64,000 nt of DNA, taken from Antedon mediterranea (lineage: Eukaryota > Echinodermata > Crinoidea > Comatulida > Antedonidae). Position 1 is the stretch's first letter, and every line of letters begins with the position of its first letter. Location of the stretch: contig NC_092672.1 of the NCBI RefSeq assembly GCF_964355755.1, positions 34,716,501 to 34,780,500 of the forward strand, given 5' to 3'. Below the pieces are notes generated by a model, which saw only the letters and a list, made by a program, of their open reading frames with translations, made no database searches and was not told the DNA's origin. A program made the position numbers and the translations under genes. Below, piece by piece: positions 62,672 through 64,000 of the stretch.

Positions 62672-63966
62672 TTAAACTGTACTAAGACAACGGCAATAAT
62701 TGTTACCTCTTTCTCCCTCACAAACAGCTACAGATTGCACAATATTTGATTCTTCAGCGGGCAAATCATCCACCGCCGACTTCTTCGTTGAAGGATGAGA
62801 ACGACCTGGCCGATGAACCCGCTTGCTAGCGTTTTTTGACCTAGGACTGTTTTTCCTCCTGCAGTTCATTTTTGTGAGATGCCCTGAGTAAGGCACAGCT
62901 CGTTGAGTACACACCTTATCCGGTGATCTGTGCGTTTTTTTATAACGACGCCTATGAAAGTGCGTTGTTGAATGTCTTGATAAACCAGTATATTCCTCAT
63001 GTAGTCGTTTGATGCGTCTGTATGCACATTTCAAACAAGGTTCGTATTCAGTGGCTGCCGCTGCGAATTTCTGTTCAGCTGCAATTCTATGTTGAGATCT
63101 GTCGTTGCCTTCCTGCGAAAGATTGACCTTCATTGACCCATTTGTCATTTTACTTTGACCTGAATTTTTAGATTCATCGCTGTCCACCTTTTTACTATTG
63201 TACTGCCTAGTCCTATGTACACATTTTGGCAATAACTGTACAGAGTTTTCAAAAGCCTGCAGCGGCGGTAACGATTCAGGTCGAGAATAAACGTGAGGGT
63301 CCGGCGGTGTCGGATCGCTTCGTAAACTAATACAACTTCCATAAATACTTTGGTTACTGTCAAAATTATCCCAATTACCCGAGTTCCGACTGGAATCACT
63401 GACTTCCCAATCTGCATGAAACGCAGACGGCGTCAAACTACTCAACGACGTTGTCTCGCGCAAATCACTCGGACAGTCTTCATAAAAATACAAATAATCA
63501 TGCACTATTTGATCGCGCGGATGAACATACTGTGGGCCTGTAGGTAGCTGAGTTGCTAAAGCTTCATATTGTAAAAAAGATTGGCTGCTTGATATTTTAG
63601 GTAACTGTACAAATTGTCTGTCGTTCCCTTGTCTAAATGTACTGTGTTTATTTCTACTTCTACGCATCGCTGCTTTACGATTCTCACAACGATGACACAA
63701 ATTTGATGTCCGTGTCTCATCAACGTTTTGCATTGTAGTTTGTTCTGCGTGTCGATTCCTGCGAGATGGGCTACCTGCTTGGCCGTTACGTCGGGCGTAC
63801 CCAGGCCATGACTGCCGCTGGTCTACCCCTGATGGAGCCACTGCACTGTAAAGATTTTGGCGACGCTGCAAGGCGGCAGAAAGACGCACGGATTGCACAT
63901 AATTGTGATCAAATGGATGAGTTGTGACAGCGTTGGGCATACACAAATGAGCTTCAGTTGAAAATT
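62672..63966 (-). CDS. Unrecognised gene, terminal coding exon with Cys-pair motifs
   Basis: Acceptor tttcaattag before 63966, then an open frame of about 430 residues to TAA at 62672. The gene's 5' part lies beyond the right edge; an internal start at about 63940 is possible. Seen: NLCHRCENRKAAMRR, DYLYFYEDCPSDLRETTSLS, a Ser/Asn/Asp-rich middle (NSGNWDNFDSNQSIYGSC), EPCLKCAYRRIKRLHEEY, a very basic segment (HFHRRRYKKTHRSPDK), an acidic AVDDLPAEESN, and NYCRCLSTV at the end. Two CxxC pairs (CHRC, CLKC) are about 220 residues apart. No signal peptide or membrane helix lies in this exon. It could be a cytoplasmic tail or a nuclear protein; I do not recognise it. Confidence 0.7.
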
Positions 63967-64000
63967 CTAATTGAAAGAAGATAATTATAAATAGGTTATT

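Overview
This is an AT-rich, intron-rich animal genome segment, most likely from an invertebrate deuterostome such as an echinoderm. The evidence is a T-box gene of the Tbx6/16 type, small exons with GT-AG introns, many short palindromic transposons, tRNA-derived SINEs and LINE 3' ends. The echinoderm assignment is inferred from the look of the repeats and the T-box class, not from a search.

Left part (1-8300): two genes on the minus strand. The first exon of a cytochrome b561-like gene (1552-1744) runs off the left edge, and its intron holds a SINE and a reverse-transcriptase relic. Next is a seven-exon gene (7813 down to 2843) that joins in frame into an 819-residue protein I do not recognise. 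It has acidic/Ser-rich N-terminal exons, a perfect array of thirteen 7-residue repeats with consensus ETISPVI, a coiled coil split over two exons, and a Ser/Thr-rich tail ending in a compact acidic/aromatic segment.

Middle (8300-18350): about 10 kb with no gene that I can support. It holds two families of inverted-repeat elements, tandem duplications, CpG-richer islands, and a 52-bp array with ACGCGCGCGT cores about 1.6 kb upstream of the T-box gene.

T-box gene (18673-49499, plus strand): seven coding exons whose phases all join, giving a predicted 601-residue Tbx6/16-class transcription factor. The T-box spans exons 2-5 and a long Ser/His/Met-rich tail lies in exon 7. Intron 2 is 15.4 kb and holds a SINE, a nearly identical inverted copy of an upstream palindromic element, a triple 20-bp repeat with E2F-like cores, and several CpG-richer candidate regulatory patches.

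Right part (49500-64000): a 13-kb gene-free stretch with a satellite built of alternating palindromes (about 51.6-53.25 kb), more inverted-repeat elements, a dispersed repeat with GCGTCCAAA minirepeats, and two minisatellites. It ends in the terminal exon (63966 down to 62672, minus strand) of an unrecognised gene encoding a basic, Cys-pair-containing C-terminus.

Across the window the palindrome AGGCCT (often TAGGCCTA) occurs far more often than base composition predicts, and I did not see it in the coding exons. All gene calls come from reading the translation and splice signals by eye; no database search was possible.
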